Origin: Symbiodinium natans
Taxonomy: Eukaryota; Sar; Dinophyceae; Suessiales; Symbiodiniaceae
DNA: 64,000 bases
Assembly (NCBI GenBank): GCA_905221605.1
Contig: CAJNDS010002368.1
Span: forward strand, 362,501-426,500
Reading direction: 5' to 3'
The translations under genes were made by a program, and so were the position numbers. This document shows, piece after piece, positions 32,719 through 43,445 of this stretch. Under the pieces are notes generated by a model. It made no database searches. It was not told where the DNA came from and saw nothing but the letters and a program-made list of their open reading frames with translations. Positions within the stretch are counted from its first letter, which is position 1; every line of letters begins with the position of its first letter.

Positions 32719-34653
32719 TTAGGGTACCCCTTCTGAACCTTCTTCTGGCTCTCTTAAAGAGGGGCCTTATTCAGAGGGTCTTTTTCCGCAAGGGTCCCCC
32801 TAATCCGTAGGGCTCAGCACACCTGAAAGCCTCAAGCCCACAACGCTGAGCTAAGGCCTGAAACCCTAACTTTCAAGCAAGTCATTCTGGGGTACCATAA
32901 AAAATGTGCAGCTCCGGATTTTTGTAGGCTAACTGTTGAGAGCTGCCCAAGTAGCCCTAAACCCTAAACCCTAAACACCCTAGGCCGAATGAAGTCCTGG
33001 ACTGCAGGAGTTTGTTTTCTTGGGATTGGTCCACCACTTCCCCCTAGAGCCACCCAGACATTTGGGGTGTAGGGTTTAGGGCTTCGGGTTTAACAAATAG
33101 GGAGTTGGGCTTTTTCGGGTTCTTCACTAAAGCCCTCTAAACTCCCTCAACCGCCTCAACCCCATCGACAACGGGAAGCTGTAAGGGGCTCTAGGCACAT
33201 AGGCCTTGGCTTCTTGAGTGAAACTACATGAAAATAGCGTGTTTGCCTCTTTGGCAGCTCAAAACCAAAAGGGATGAGCATTCTTCAGCCCCCGACAAAA
33301 GGTTTGAAAGGTCAGCTACTTCCCGCACGCGCACGGTTCCCTAAACCCTCGACCCTCAACGCCAAGCTCTAAACCCTGAACCCTCAACCCTAAACCCAGC
33401 GCCTGAAGATTCAGGCGAGGGCACCTGGATTGGGTAGGGCGGTCGGGACTTCGGGCGCGGAAATTTGGGGTTTAGGATTTCGGGCTATAGTCGGATAGGG
33501 GTTTACGGGGGTTTAGGGGGACATAGGGGACTCAGGCTTAGGGCTTTAGGGCGCGGAAGCCATTTTGAAGGATGTGTCGTCTTAGTTGCCGAGTTCATAA
33601 GCCCCAAAAAAGTGTACACTTTCAGTTCTATAGGGGGTTATAGTATCCCAAAAAGTGTAACGTGTGCTCACTTAGCTACTAAGTATCCCATACGGATTCC
33701 ATAGGGTTCAAAGGCCCACGAGGGCTTAATGCCGTGCCTTTTGTCGCCGTTCTGCCCCAAACCTAAACCCTAAAAGCTAAACGCTGCCTGTTGCAGTCGG
33801 CGCACGTGAACCTCACCAAACATCGCTTTTAGCAACCTGCAGAAGAGGCAACACCATTGCGATTCTGAAGACCCCTAAGCCCTAAACCCGAAATTAGCCT
33901 AAACCCAAAACCCTAATTACCCTAAACCCTAAAAACCCCCAAACCCCATATAAACCCTAAGCCTAAACCCTGCAGCACCGAGGTGAGAGGGCTTGGGTCC
34001 AGAGTTTGGGGTTTAGGGTTTAGGGTTTGGGGTTTAGGGTTTAGGGCTGCCGCTTTCGCAGGAGGACGGTCGGGTTGTGGGGGCAGCTGCCGCACCGGCT
34101 GGTTCCCCGTGTCGAGGCGCTATAACCTACTACTGCCGTGCGGGGACAGGGGGTGGCAGCTAAATTTTAGGGTTTAGGGCCTAGTTTTGGGGTTTAGGGC
34201 CTGGTTTGTTTTGGGTTCAGGGTAGGCGAAACTGTCCCGATTATCAGCTGTTGCTTGGTCAAGCCTAAACTTACCCTAACCCCCAAACGCAAAATTCTAC
34301 ACCACTTAAATACTTGACCTCGTGATCCGGGCTGCCCCGAGGAGCTCCCGCCATGTAGGAGTCTAAACAAAATTTCCTTGAGGGTCTATAGGCAATGCAG
34401 TTCGTGGTGTTAGAAAAAATTTAAACCGCCCACGTGGTGTTTTCTACCCTAGACCTGATTTTGCTGGTTTTTCGACACCCTGCCTGGGACCACCCTGACC
34501 TATTCCCCTAAACCCTAAACCCTAAACCCTAAACCCTAAAACCCTTTTGGGGTGTCAGCCGCAACTCAATTCAAAAACACTTCCTCGTCTATGGGTTGAG
34601 GGGGGTCCCCCAAGGCAGCGGCTTCAAGGGAAGGTTGTTCAGAAAATCCCAGT

Positions 34654-34784
34654 AGTCCCTTCCCCCTAATATTCACCCCCCCTTATAATCATTAAATACC
34701 CCCCCCCCCCCCCCATTATAGTCATTTTAGAGTATATGGGGGTTAGGGTGTAGGGGGTTTTAGTATTAGGGGGGAAGGAATGAA
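34654..34784. mobile_element. Foldback element, family C copy
   Basis: Left end AGTCCCTTCCCCCTAATATT, right end TAGTATTAGGGGGGAAGGAA: imperfect inverted repeats around a 16-base C run. It matches the ends of the element at 4502-4795. Confidence 0.6.
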
Positions 34785-35644
34785 CCCTGCAGTTTCAGGG
34801 GGTGTGGGGGGGGGGGGGTTGCGGAGGGGCGGCGTGGCGTGGGATAAAGGCATGAGATGATGACCCTCCACAATCGGGCCACGGCTGCTCTTCGCTTTCG
34901 AAGCTCGTGCATCCCAACCTTCACAACTTGTGCAGATAACCCTAAACTCTAAACCCTAAACCCTAAACCCGAAACCCGAAACCCTAAACCCTAAAGCCTA
35001 AACCCTAAGGGCTCTTCAGCCATGCTGCCCGGATCGGTCCGACCCCGAGCTGACTGCACCTCGTACAGAAGGGCTCAGGGCGACCAGGTTTAGGGTTTAG
35101 GGCTCGGGTTAAGGGTTTAGGGTTTAGGGTTTAGGGTTTAAGGTTTAGGGTTTAGGGTTTAGGGTTTAGGGTTTTCGGGTTTCGGGTTTAGGGTTTAGGG
35201 TGTCGGGTGTAGGGTGTAGGGTTTAGGGTTTAGAGTTTAGGGTAACCTTTGTTAACTAGGGTTGATCAGGGAGCCTACCGCCTCAAGACAAAAAGAAGAA
35301 GGGCCTACTCTGGATCCGAGAGCCTAACCCTACCTGTGTCTCTATTGAACCAGGGTTTAGGGTTTAGGGTTTAGGGTTTAAGGTTTAGGGTTGCACTCAA
35401 CCCTAAACCCAAGCCCTTAAAGGCCTCCTCATAGTCCAAGGACTTGAACCCAAAGGTTTAGGGTTTAGGGTTTAGGGTGCATCGGCTTTAGGGCTTAGGG
35501 GAATTCAAGGCTGTACTCTTGGGTTTTGGGGTCCCTTTTTCAGGATCCCCTTAAAAGGGCCATACTAGGAGTATATTAAGCGGAACCTTTGGGGGTATTT
35601 GCATACGGGTGCGGAGTCTGAATCCCTTGATTTCATGGTTCTCA

Positions 35645-35853
35645 AGTTCACGGCCAGTTTGAAGTGGGGTTGTACGTCAGGCAAGCTATGGTTGAAGCTG
35701 GTTCTGGGTTTGGGGTAAAGGGTTAAGGGTTAAGGGTTAAGGGTTAAGGGTTAAGGGTTAAGGGTTAAGGGTTAAGGGTTAAGGGTTAAGGGTTAAGGGT
35801 TTGGTACTTGTAACCCTGCTTACAACTACCCCTGAACCTCCAAGTAGCCCTCA
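35645..35853. mobile_element. Foldback element, family A, interrupted by GGGTTAA repeats
   Basis: The left part has GGTTCTCAAGTTCACGGCCA and the right part has TTGTAACCCTGCTTACAACT then ACCCCTGAACCTCCAAGTAG. Between them is a pure GGGTTAA array (35716-35800, about 12 units), a telomere-type unit not seen as an array elsewhere in the window. Confidence 0.6.
35716..35800 (+). repeat. GGGTTAA 7-mer array
   Basis: About 12 perfect copies of GGGTTAA in the middle of a family A foldback. The unit is a permuted TTAAGGG, which differs from TTTAGGG at one base. Confidence 0.93.
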
Positions 35854-36349
35854 CCCCTAAATCCCTAAACCCGTAAACCCTCAACCCTGCTCATTACACC
35901 ATAAGCCCTACTTATACCTAGGATGCCCTTAGAGCCCTCTGAACAAATATTCCTGAATATAGTCCCCTAAGCCCAATGAGGGAGAACAACAAATGTCCCA
36001 AGGGTCTACCGTGGCAACTACGCAAGAACCTTCTCACTCTAGCCCTAAAACCTAAACTCTAAACTCTAAACCCTAAACCCTGCTTGTTACAGCAAAAGCC
36101 CTACTTATAACTATGCATGAACCTTCTCAAGTAATATAGGGGTCGGAATAGCTACTAATTCTACTACACGAACCCCCAAAACCTAAACCCTAAACCCGAA
36201 ACACTAAACACTACACCCTAAACCCTAAACCCTAAACCCTAAACCCTAAACCCTATATGAAGGCCCCTAAAGCACCCTGCCACAACCCACCCCCCAAAAG
36301 CGATGGAAACCTCGAGGAGTTCTTGCGGCTCACGGTTGTTCCTGCACAC

Positions 36350-36445
36350 GGTTTAGGGTTTAGGGTTTAGGGTTTAGGGTTTAGGGTTTAGGGTTTAGGG
36401 TTTAGGGTTTAGGGTTTAGGGTTTAGGGTTTAGGGTTTAGGGACC
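36350..36445 (+). repeat. TTTAGGG array
   Basis: About 13 perfect units. Just upstream (36300-36345) a short coding-like piece (DGNLEEFLRLTVVPA) reads on the + strand. Confidence 0.9.
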
Positions 36446-37561
36446 GAGAGCCCTTAAGGTTTAGGGTCTTTAGGGCTGAAGGTCTTGGAGTTTAGGGTTT
36501 GGGTCTGGAAGGTTTTGCTTAAGGTTTGGGTTTGAGGTTTAGGGTTTAGGGCTAGGGTTTGCGGCCTTTGCGGCTTAGGGTTTTTGGGTTTGAGGCTGAG
36601 GGTTCAGGGCCTGTAGGGCTGTAGGCTTTGGTTTTTGTCGAACCAACTGGTAAGGAACAGGCCGTATTCCTTTTCTGGTGTACCTACCAAAGCCTTAACC
36701 TCATGTTCGCCGAATTTGGGGATTAGGGCTTAGGGCCAGAGAACCCTTCAGGCTTAGGGCCTTTAGGGCTGGGGTTTGGGCTTTACGATGCGAGGTTTCC
36801 TGCTAGGCACTGAACGACCCTGAACGACCAGCGAAGCCCAAATGACCAGCTCTCTTTACGATGGTTCTGTTTGAAGTTCCCATTATCTAAACCTACGTCA
36901 ACACTACCCTGAACCCTAAACCCTCAACTCTTAAACTCGGGTCCTAAGCCCTGCAACAGGGTTTAGGGTTTAGGGCTGAGGTTTAAGGTTTAGGGCTTAG
37001 GGTGTAGGCTTACAGGGGGCTGCAAGGCTTTCGGTTACAGGGTTAAAAGGGGTTGAGGGTTTAGGGGTTTAGGGTTCAGGTTCTAGGGCTAATGCCCCTG
37101 AACCCTAGACCCTAAACCCCAAAGAATCATAGGGGGCCAGTGAGCCGCAAACGGCTCTACGGATTTGGGGCACAAGGGGCTCAAAGGGGGTTTATTTCGG
37201 GTTTGGGGTTTAGGGTTTAGGGTTTTGGGTTTAGGGTTTAGGGTTTAGGGTTTTGGGTTTAGGGTTTAGGGTGCCTTCCCAGATTCGAGTAGGGTCGGAC
37301 CGGTTTAAGGTTTGGGGTGACGGGCTTGGAAGGTTCAGAGGGCCCAACTTAAGCACTGACTAGGGGCCTTTTGCTTTTCCGGCTTCTTGGGAGCTGCTTT
37401 GGGTCCTAAACCCGAACCCTAAACCCTAAACCCTAAACCCTGAACCCTAAACCCTAAACACTAATCCCCAGCATGTTCCCTTGTCAGAGCGAAAACCAGG
37501 AAGATTCCTGGCTGCTTTGGTGCTGGTTGCCCTAAACCCTCAAATTCAAACCCCAAGCCCT

Positions 37562-37684
37562 GCTTGGAGGTTCATGTGAAGCTATAAGTGGGGTTATAGG
37601 TAGGGTAACTAGAACTACAACAGGTTATAACCTTATTTAGGTTACTTATAACCCTACTTATAACTGCCCATGAACCTTCAAGTA
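37562..37684. mobile_element. Foldback element, family A copy
   Basis: Left arm GCTTGGAGGTTCATGTGAAG, right arm AACTGCCCATGAACCTTCAA. The centre pairs AGGTAGGGTAACTAGAAC with TTATTTAGGTTACTTATA-type sequence. Confidence 0.72.
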
Positions 37685-39724
37685 AACCCTCAAACCCCAA
37701 AGCCCAAAGCCTAAACCCTAAACCCTGAACCCTGAACCCTAAACTCTGAACCCTAACCCTCCCCCCCCCCCCCCTCAAACCCAATCTCCTTGCGCGGCGC
37801 TGTGCTTGACAATGTACATGCTGCCGCCTAGTTTGGCGCTCCTCCCGCTGGTCGCTGGTTTGTTGGGTCTTCCCCTAAACCCTAAACCCTAAACCCTCAA
37901 GATGATTGGGATTTGGGCACGTTTGGGCCCATAATCCCTTCAAGGCTTCGAGGGGCCTGGAACCTTGCGATTGTCTTCCCTTCCCGCCAAGATCTCCAGA
38001 CCGAAACCCTAAACCCTAAACCCTAAACCCTAAACCCTAAACCCTAAACTCTGAACCTTAAACAAAACTCCATAATACCCAAACCCTCAACCCACCACAG
38101 CCCCGGGACCTGCCACAGAAAGCTTGAACCAAAAAACTATGAGTTTGAAGCGGGTTTTGTTGTTTAGGGTTTAGGGTTTAGAGTTTCGGGTTTCGGGTTT
38201 CGCGTTTCGTAACTCTCCAATTCAGAGCTGACTCAACCGAAACCCACAGCAGCAGTTGCAACGCCTAAATACAAATCGTACACTGGGGCGCCCTATAGAC
38301 CCTAAATCCTAAACCCCAAACCCCGAAACCCTACACCCTAAACCCAAAACCCAAAACCCAACACGAATTGATTGTAAGCCCCGCCCCCCTCCCTGAGTCC
38401 TGCGGGCGTCAACGATGGCAGCACCTGACGCCAATCCCGAGGTTTAGGGTTTAGGGTTTAGGGCTTAGGGTTCAGGGTTTAGGGTTCAGAGTTTAGGATT
38501 TAGGACTCCAAAATTTTGGGCTTTAGGCTTCAGGGCTTTCAGTTTTGGGCTTCTCAAAGGAATGATACTCGTACCCTCTCAAGATGTGCCCCTAAGAGGT
38601 TCCCTAAACCCAATAGGGTACAACCTTCGGGGTCCGACGTAAATCCCATGAGGTTACGTCTTCACTGGCAATACACAAGCTTGCCGTCTTTGTGCAAGCA
38701 TGCGAGACGCCCCCGCCACCATGACGACCATGACCGCCAAGAATGAAAACGGCGACAAACCCAACCGCGAGAACAAGTGATTGACAATGATTACCACGAA
38801 TTTAATAATGACAACTTCTGAGATCACGAAGACAATCGCAACTACGTAGTAGTAAGAGGAATAAAGCAGCAAGAAGTAAACTCGGTCGCAATGTCTGGGC
38901 TGTAACAGATGTTTCGGGTTCAAAGTTTAGGATTGACGGCCAGTGAGCGGATTCCAAAAAGCTTCAACCCCAAAACCAGAAACCTCAGTCTAGACTCGAC
39001 GATGCGCGCTGTGAACGATACGGTGCGTTCGGAGGGTCCGCCATATCAATATATAATATACAGTATACATATATATGTATATGTGTATATATTCTTTACA
39101 TATGCACTCACATCGTGTCTTTCCTCCGCCAAAACTGTATTTGTATTCCCTGAACCTTGGACCCTATACTGAAACTTCCTACTTGTGACATTCAGGGTCG
39201 CTTTGCAGCGGTACACGGGCGTACACATTAAGGACCGAAATAGCATCCGGAATCACGAAAAAATGAGAAAAAACACACACGCTTCGCATTGCTCTCTCTG
39301 CGGATGCAGGCTTAGGGTTTAGGGTTTAGAAATTCAGCATCTAACATTTTTAGGGTTTGGGGCTCATGTGCCCTAACTTTCCCATGATGCGTAACCACAC
39401 GATGCTAGCAAAGTGCAGAGGCTGGCTTCGTACGAGGGCTGTGGAGTGGCATGGTGATTGGTTGGTTGAGCCCTTTTTGTTGCCCCACAGCTTGTGTGTG
39501 TAACCCTCAAGGTCTAAACCCTAAACCCTAAACCCTAAACCCGAAACCCAAAACCCAAAACCCTAAACCCTAAACCCTAAGTATAAGCTTCCTGGGATAG
39601 TTGCACAGTCCTTGATACGGGCCCTTAATTGGGGAACCCGTACCCCGTGTATACCCCATAAAAGGTATAGGGAACCCTTAACCTTTGTCTTCCCCTTACA
39701 AAGCACAAGGGCCCATACTTCAGA

Positions 39725-39835
39725 ACCCTTTAGGGTTTAGGGTTTAGGGTTTAGGGTTTAGGGTTTAGGGTTTAGGGTTTAGGGTTTAGGGTTTAGGGTT
39801 TAGGGTTTAGGGTTTAGGGTTTAGGGTTTAGGTTA
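39725..39835 (+). repeat. TTTAGGG array
   Basis: About 15 perfect units directly after a family B foldback. Confidence 0.93.
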
Positions 39836-40971
39836 CGGGACCATTGTACTTCCCCTTCGAAAGGGGCATGGTAAACCGTGCAAGTATGTTGCCTTCAATT
39901 TGCTGGTGTGGGTGGCATGATAAGATGTACGGCTTCTAGGCATGCGACACATCCTGCTTCAGGATACGCCTCCTCGCTTTGCCTTTTGAAGTTCCGAACT
40001 CTACACCCTAAACTTCAATTCACACCTCTAAAGCCCAAGCCTTAAACCCTGAAACTTACAAAGTTTGAGCGCTACTCCCCTAAACCCTAAACCCTAAACA
40101 TAAACCCTAAACCCAAAACTTGGAACCCCAAGCCCAACTACCCCACCATCTCCTCACTTGGCAAGCCTAAGCCCAAAACCCCTGGACTTCTAACTTCTAG
40201 CCCCACAGGGTCCGACGTATCCGGACATTAAAGGTTTAGGGTTTAGGGTTTAGGGTTTAGGGTTTAGGGTTTAGGGTAAGGGGTGCAGGGTTTGGGGGTT
40301 AGGGCAAACAAACTGATGAAGTCGGTTCGTCGAATGCGTGAGAAGAATAACGACAGGTGCGCTAACCACGATACACTTGAGTCGGTCAAGTATGCTTTGT
40401 ACCTGTTGACCCATTGAACTAATTTGTTCAAGCCAGGTTTAGGGTTTAGGGGTTAGGGTCCACCTACTAGAAGAGCCCTAAACCCTAAACCCTAAGCCCT
40501 AAGCCCTAGGCCCTAAGCCCTAAGCCCTAAACCCTAAACCTACACCACGTGGGGGCTCTGCCACCCGCAGAAAAATCGGATCCCCATTGACTCAGCTTCA
40601 TTCTCATTTAGGGTATGCATTGTAAAGAGGTTTAGGATTAGGGCTTAGGGCTTAGGGCTTAGGGGTTTAGGGGTTTAGGGGTTTAGGGCTTAGGGTTTAG
40701 GGTTTAGGGAGGTTTCGGGGTGTGTCCTCTAAAATCTGGACCCCAACTGAACTCTAAATTCTTACTAAACCCCAAAACCCCAAACTCCCCGACTAAACCC
40801 CAAACCCTGAACCCGAACAAACCCTCAGTAAAAGCTAAACCCTAGTTCACCCCTGAACCCTAAACCCTAAACAACAGTTTAGCCCTAAACCTTAAACCTT
40901 AAACCCTAAACCCTAAACCCTAAACCTTAAACCCTAAACCCCAAACCCGGATCTCCCGCGCGCTGCGAACC

Positions 40972-41036
40972 ACCTCCTTGACGCCGCAGGAGGACCTCTG
41001 CCTCCTCCTGCAGAATCTTCTTGGCCTGGTTTGCCG
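40972..41036 (-). other. Exon-like island, minus strand
   Basis: The minus strand reads PANQAKKILQEEAEVLLRRQ, a helical acidic/basic segment with GC-rich third positions, between telomere-type arrays. No family is recognised. Confidence 0.35.
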
Positions 41037-41158
41037 GGTTTTGGGGTTTAGGGTTTAGGGCTTGGGGTTTAGGGTTTCGGGGTGTGGGGTTTGCTGGGTT
41101 TAGGGTTTGGGGTTTCGGGTTTGGGGTTGAGGGTTTAGCCGAGGGTTTAGAGGTTTAG

Positions 41159-41263
41159 GATTGGGATGTTCCCCCTTGTACTAACAGTCCTTAATGGGGA
41201 TTGTAGTACCCCCGATTATAACCCCGATGAAGGACTCTTATTATGAGGGAAACATCCCAAGTT
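41159..41263. mobile_element. Foldback element, family D (TTGGGATGTTCC)
   Basis: The left end TTGGGATGTTCCCCCTT pairs with the right end GAGGGAAACATCCCAA, and the inner CTAACAGTCCTTA pairs loosely with GAAGGACTCTTATTA. A second copy at 45199-45326 shares the same ends and CTAACAGTCCTTA. Confidence 0.62.
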
Positions 41264-42118
41264 TCGAGGTTTAGGGTTTGGCGTTGGGGGTCTAGGCCCC
41301 TAAACCCTGAACCCTACACCCTAAACCCGAAATCCTAAACCCTAAACCCTAAACCCTGAAGTTTAGGTTTATTATTTGAGGTTGGGAGCTTGGCCGTAAA
41401 AAGAATCGCGCGGAGCAGCTTCTGAAGGCGAAAGCCCGCCCCCACCTTTCCTGGAACATGGTCTAAAAGAAAGGGTTTAGGGTTTAGGGTTTAGGGTTTA
41501 TAGGGTTTAGGGTTTAGGCTTTAGGCTTTAGGGTTTACGGCATAGGGTTTAGACTCAGGGTTCAGGGAACGGGAAATTGGGAGCTTCGTGGCTTTAGGGG
41601 GGCTACTTGAAGGTTCATGGGTAGTTTTCATTTCAAGTAGGGTTTCATGCGCCGCGCGCAGCACTCACGACCATGCAGCGGCTCTACAAGGAAGTTAATG
41701 GCGGGGGTAAGCACTCAAAAAGAGATGTACCTAAATGGGAACAAACGATGTTCAAAAAAACAACCCTGATCACGTCGAGGGGCATCGGTCAGCATGGCCA
41801 TGTCGACATGCCTCAACGAGAGCCCAGTCTAGGGTTTAGGGTTTAGGGTTTTGGGTTTACTTCTCTGTTTAGGGGTGTAGGGGTTCAGAGTTTAGGGTCC
41901 AGCAGAAGAGTAGTCTACTCATAGGTCGCGTCTCAGGCAGGCACACTGTGCCAATCCAAGCTCACAAAAAACCGCCGGCCACCTATATGAGTATTTCCCA
42001 AAAGAAGGGGACCCCCGTTTTTACCCTAAGATGCTCTACGTATACGACCCTTATAAGAGGAACCCTACCCCCCCCCCCCCCCTCCACCCCCCCAAACACG
42101 GGTACCCATACGGTCCCG

Positions 42119-42292
42119 TCTCTAAATTATGGTGCCTTTTGGGGTTACTATGATAAGGCGGCCCCGAATATTTAGGGTACCCCAGAAGAGATCCAAATCT
42201 CGAGAACTCACCATATGACCACTTCTCTAAAATATGGTCCCCTTTTGGGGTCGTTTTTACAAGGCGGCCCTGAGTATTTAGGGTACCCAAAA
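42119..42292. repeat. Direct repeat, two diverged ~70-bp units
   Basis: Units 42119-42188 and 42222-42292 share TCTCTAAA, ATGGTGCCTTTTGGGG-like, AAGGCGGCCC and ATTTAGGGTACCC words in the same order. A piece of the same unit (ATATTTAGGGTACCCCAAAA) also occurs at 10566-10590. Confidence 0.65.
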
Positions 42293-42987
42293 AAGGTTTA
42301 ACCTTTCAAGTATGGTAGGATTGTACCTACCCCAAAAGGTTTAAAGTTGTCTACTCAGCTACTGAGAACTCAAAGAACTCACCATATGATCCCTGTTCTC
42401 ACTACCCATCCCCTACCTACACAAACCCTAACACCCCTAGGGTTTGGGGTTTAGGGTTTAGGGTTTAGGGTCTAAACCCTGGCCCTGACCCCTGAACCCG
42501 GAGCCCTCAACAAAACCCCGCCGCGCGACTGACAAATCAGAGTCACGGTGTCGAGAGCCCTTCCTCCTCGGATTAGGGAGGGCGCTTTTGCTGGAGGGGT
42601 TTAGGGTTTAGGGTTGAGGGTTTAGGGTTCAGGGTTCAGGGTTTAGGGAGCGCGCTTTTGCCGGATGAGGGTCGAGGGCTTATAAGTAGAGTTGAATTTG
42701 GGATAGGGTTTCGGCTTGAGGTTCCCCCAAACCATCCCAAACCCGAAATCCTCCCTCGCCCGAGTCCCGCCGTACAGAAACCTGAAAATTAGGGTTAACC
42801 TTGGACCATATTTGCCGACAGTTTAGCAGTAAGTACCCCGTGTTTACTAGGTAAAACCCTTGAAGCTGTCACATTTGGGAATCCTAAACCCTAAACCCTT
42901 CCCCCCGCCCCCCAATTGCAAAAATGGCTGACGCTTTCCAAAGCCCTGCACCCCAAGCTCAAAGAACTGGAACCCCCATCTGTGGTA

Positions 42988-43225
42988 GGGTTTTAGGGTT
43001 TTAGGGTTTTAGGGTCTTAGGGTTTAGGGTTTTAGGGTTTTAGGGTTTAGGGTTTAGGGTTTAGGGTTTAGGGTTTAGGGTTTAGGGTTTAGGGTTTAGG
43101 GTTTAGGGTTTAGGGTTTAGGGTTTAGGGTTTAGGGTTTAGGGTTTAGGGTTTAGGGTTTAGGGTTTAGGGTTTAGGGGTTAGGGTTTAGGGGGTTTAGG
43201 GTTTAGGGTTTAGGGTTCAGGTTTG
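42988..43225 (+). repeat. TTTTAGGG then TTTAGGG array
   Basis: The first 60 bases are TTTTAGGG-type, followed by about 22 TTTAGGG units with a few GGGGG variants at the end. Confidence 0.92.
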
Positions 43226-43412
43226 GTCCCTTTCGGGGTCCTTCTTCGAAGGGTTTCGGTTTTAGGATTTAGCAAACCCGCACATCTTGCAACAACCGTG
43301 GCACAAACCAGCGAAAGGGGACGCCCCCTAAAGCCCCTCGTACACTGCCGAATGACATCCTCTCCCACTTGGTAGTCCTGTAACCTTAGTATAGTATAGT
43401 AGGGCATCTTCT

Positions 43413-43416
<4 letters not shown>

Positions 43417-43444
<28 letters not shown>
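43417..43444 (+). repeat. Poly-G tract of about 28 bases
   Basis: An uninterrupted G run of about 28 bases. Other long G or C runs lie at 1181-1197, 20691-20716, 28104-28123 and 57871-57912. They may form G-quadruplexes and are prone to length error. Confidence 0.85.

Positions 43445-43445
<1 letters not shown>

Larger units (their letters stand above)
28541..32720. repeat. Telomere-type block 6
   Basis: Arrays at 28545-28670, 28770-28810, 29280-29320, 29440-29560, 29790-29860, 30275-30380, 31147-31205, 31497-31605, 31700-31860 (with AATTAACCCT 10-mers) and 32630-32720. A (TA)n microsatellite lies at 29228-29264. Family A foldbacks: 29126-29193 (deleted), 30675-30740 (half), 31612-31703 (half), 32279-32398 and 32423-32565. 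An A run is at 30903-30920. An exon-like island is at 31868-31980. Confidence 0.65.
32721..37800. repeat. Telomere-type block 7
   Basis: Arrays at 34507-34540, 34930-35010, 35080-35250, 35345-35390, 35716-35800 (GGGTTAA), 36215-36255, 36350-36445 and 37200-37275. The segment 32725-34500 is mostly unique DNA with scattered single repeats; I see no credible long gene in it. A family C foldback is at 34654-34784 and family A foldbacks at 35645-35853 and 37562-37684, with an end fragment at 36105-36136. A C run lies at 37760-37774. Confidence 0.65.
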
